64,000 nt of DNA from JBDHUW01 sp964642385 (GTDB lineage Bacteria > Patescibacteriota > Gracilibacteria > Absconditabacterales > Absconditicoccaceae), in the NCBI GenBank assembly GCA_964642385.1, contig CAZXON010000003.1, positions 26,342 through 90,341 on the forward strand. The letters are read 5' to 3'. Under the pieces are notes generated by a model. That model made no database searches. It worked only from the letters and a program-made list of their open reading frames with translations, and was not told where the DNA came from. A program made the position numbers and the translations under genes. The first letter of the stretch is position 1, and each line of letters opens with the position of its first letter. Shown one piece after another: positions 63,992 through 64,000 of this stretch.

Positions 63992-64000
63992 TGAATTTAT

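Noticed and set aside
1..64000. UGA as tryptophan (Mycoplasma code 4)
   Set aside because: TGA falls at conserved Gly, not Trp, positions, and TGG is used for Trp.

Overview
The window is a scaffold from an AT-rich bacterium of the Candidate Phyla Radiation that reads UGA as glycine (translation table 25), i.e. Gracilibacteria or Absconditabacteria (SR1). This is seen directly: almost every long gene is cut by in-frame TGA under the standard code. Reading TGA as Gly restores family-conserved glycines, for example both Gly of a GHSTG serine-hydrolase motif, the Gly of the MutS ADKSYGI segment and the Gly-rich motifs of TsaD, while TGG still serves Trp. TAA and TAG are the only stops used here, and all coordinates below are for read-through genes. 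Three runs of 100 N mark scaffold joins. Two of them are flanked by identical 55-base sequences, so they are false gaps that shift the frames of mutS and leuS.

Layout. 1-8.7 kb (minus): one merged translation/transcription cluster, rplJ-rplL-rpsB-membrane protein-tsf-rpsF/rpsR fusion-rpmH-rpoB-rpoC. 8.8-12.1 kb (plus): a small helical protein and a 976-residue protein with a caspase-like His/Cys pair and a sorting-domain-like C-terminus. 12.2-17.2 kb (minus): two paralogous VirB6/TrbL-like membrane proteins. 17.2-20.1 kb (minus): an Mre11/SbcD-like phosphoesterase, an orphan antitoxin-like protein and a YhcG-type PDDEXK nuclease. 20.3-26.1 kb (plus): two type IV pilin-like proteins with C-terminal FISUMP/C-type-lectin-like domains, an orphan 3' cassette of the same domain with unusually GC-rich variable codons, a repeated structured leader in front of each full pilin gene, a membrane protein and YebC. 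26.3-36.9 kb: mutS, a 5'(3')-nucleotidase, a UVR-motif pair that uses no UGA-Gly, a small basic protein, leuS and a TsaC-like protein. The leuS product carries a whole RBBP9/YdeN-type serine hydrolase inside its editing-domain region.

37.3-40.2 kb (minus): a DUF3127 protein with an SSB-like acidic tail and three tandem pilins, each with its own terminator (the middle one has a nonsense codon 4). 40.5-43.7 kb (minus): an RlmD/TrmA-type RNA methyltransferase, EF-P, and small membrane proteins including a VirB2/TrbC-like one. 44.5-52.7 kb (minus): VirD4/TraD-like ATPase, lipoprotein, LytR-CpsA-Psr protein, PrgI-like protein, von Willebrand A protein and DNA polymerase III delta. 52.9-55.7 kb (plus): a strong-SD module of unknown function, Hsp20 and TsaD. 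55.9-61.8 kb (minus): glycosyltransferase, PilX-like protein, zinc metallopeptidase and a DnaQ-DinG-like protein. 62.0-63.9 kb (plus): endonuclease-type mutL.

How it fits together: the window pairs a compact information-processing core (ribosome, RNA polymerase, mismatch repair without mutH, t6A synthesis by TsaD and possibly TsaC) with a large surface apparatus (at least five pilin-like genes, a T4SS-like membrane and ATPase set, an LCP protein, surface peptidases). That is the gene repertoire expected of a host-attached ultrasmall cell. The strongest candidates for something undescribed are the hydrolase-in-LeuRS fusion, the bS6-bS18 fusion, the variable pilin-FISUMP cassettes with their paired leaders, and the caspase-like protein. 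No tRNA, rRNA or CRISPR array was recognised.
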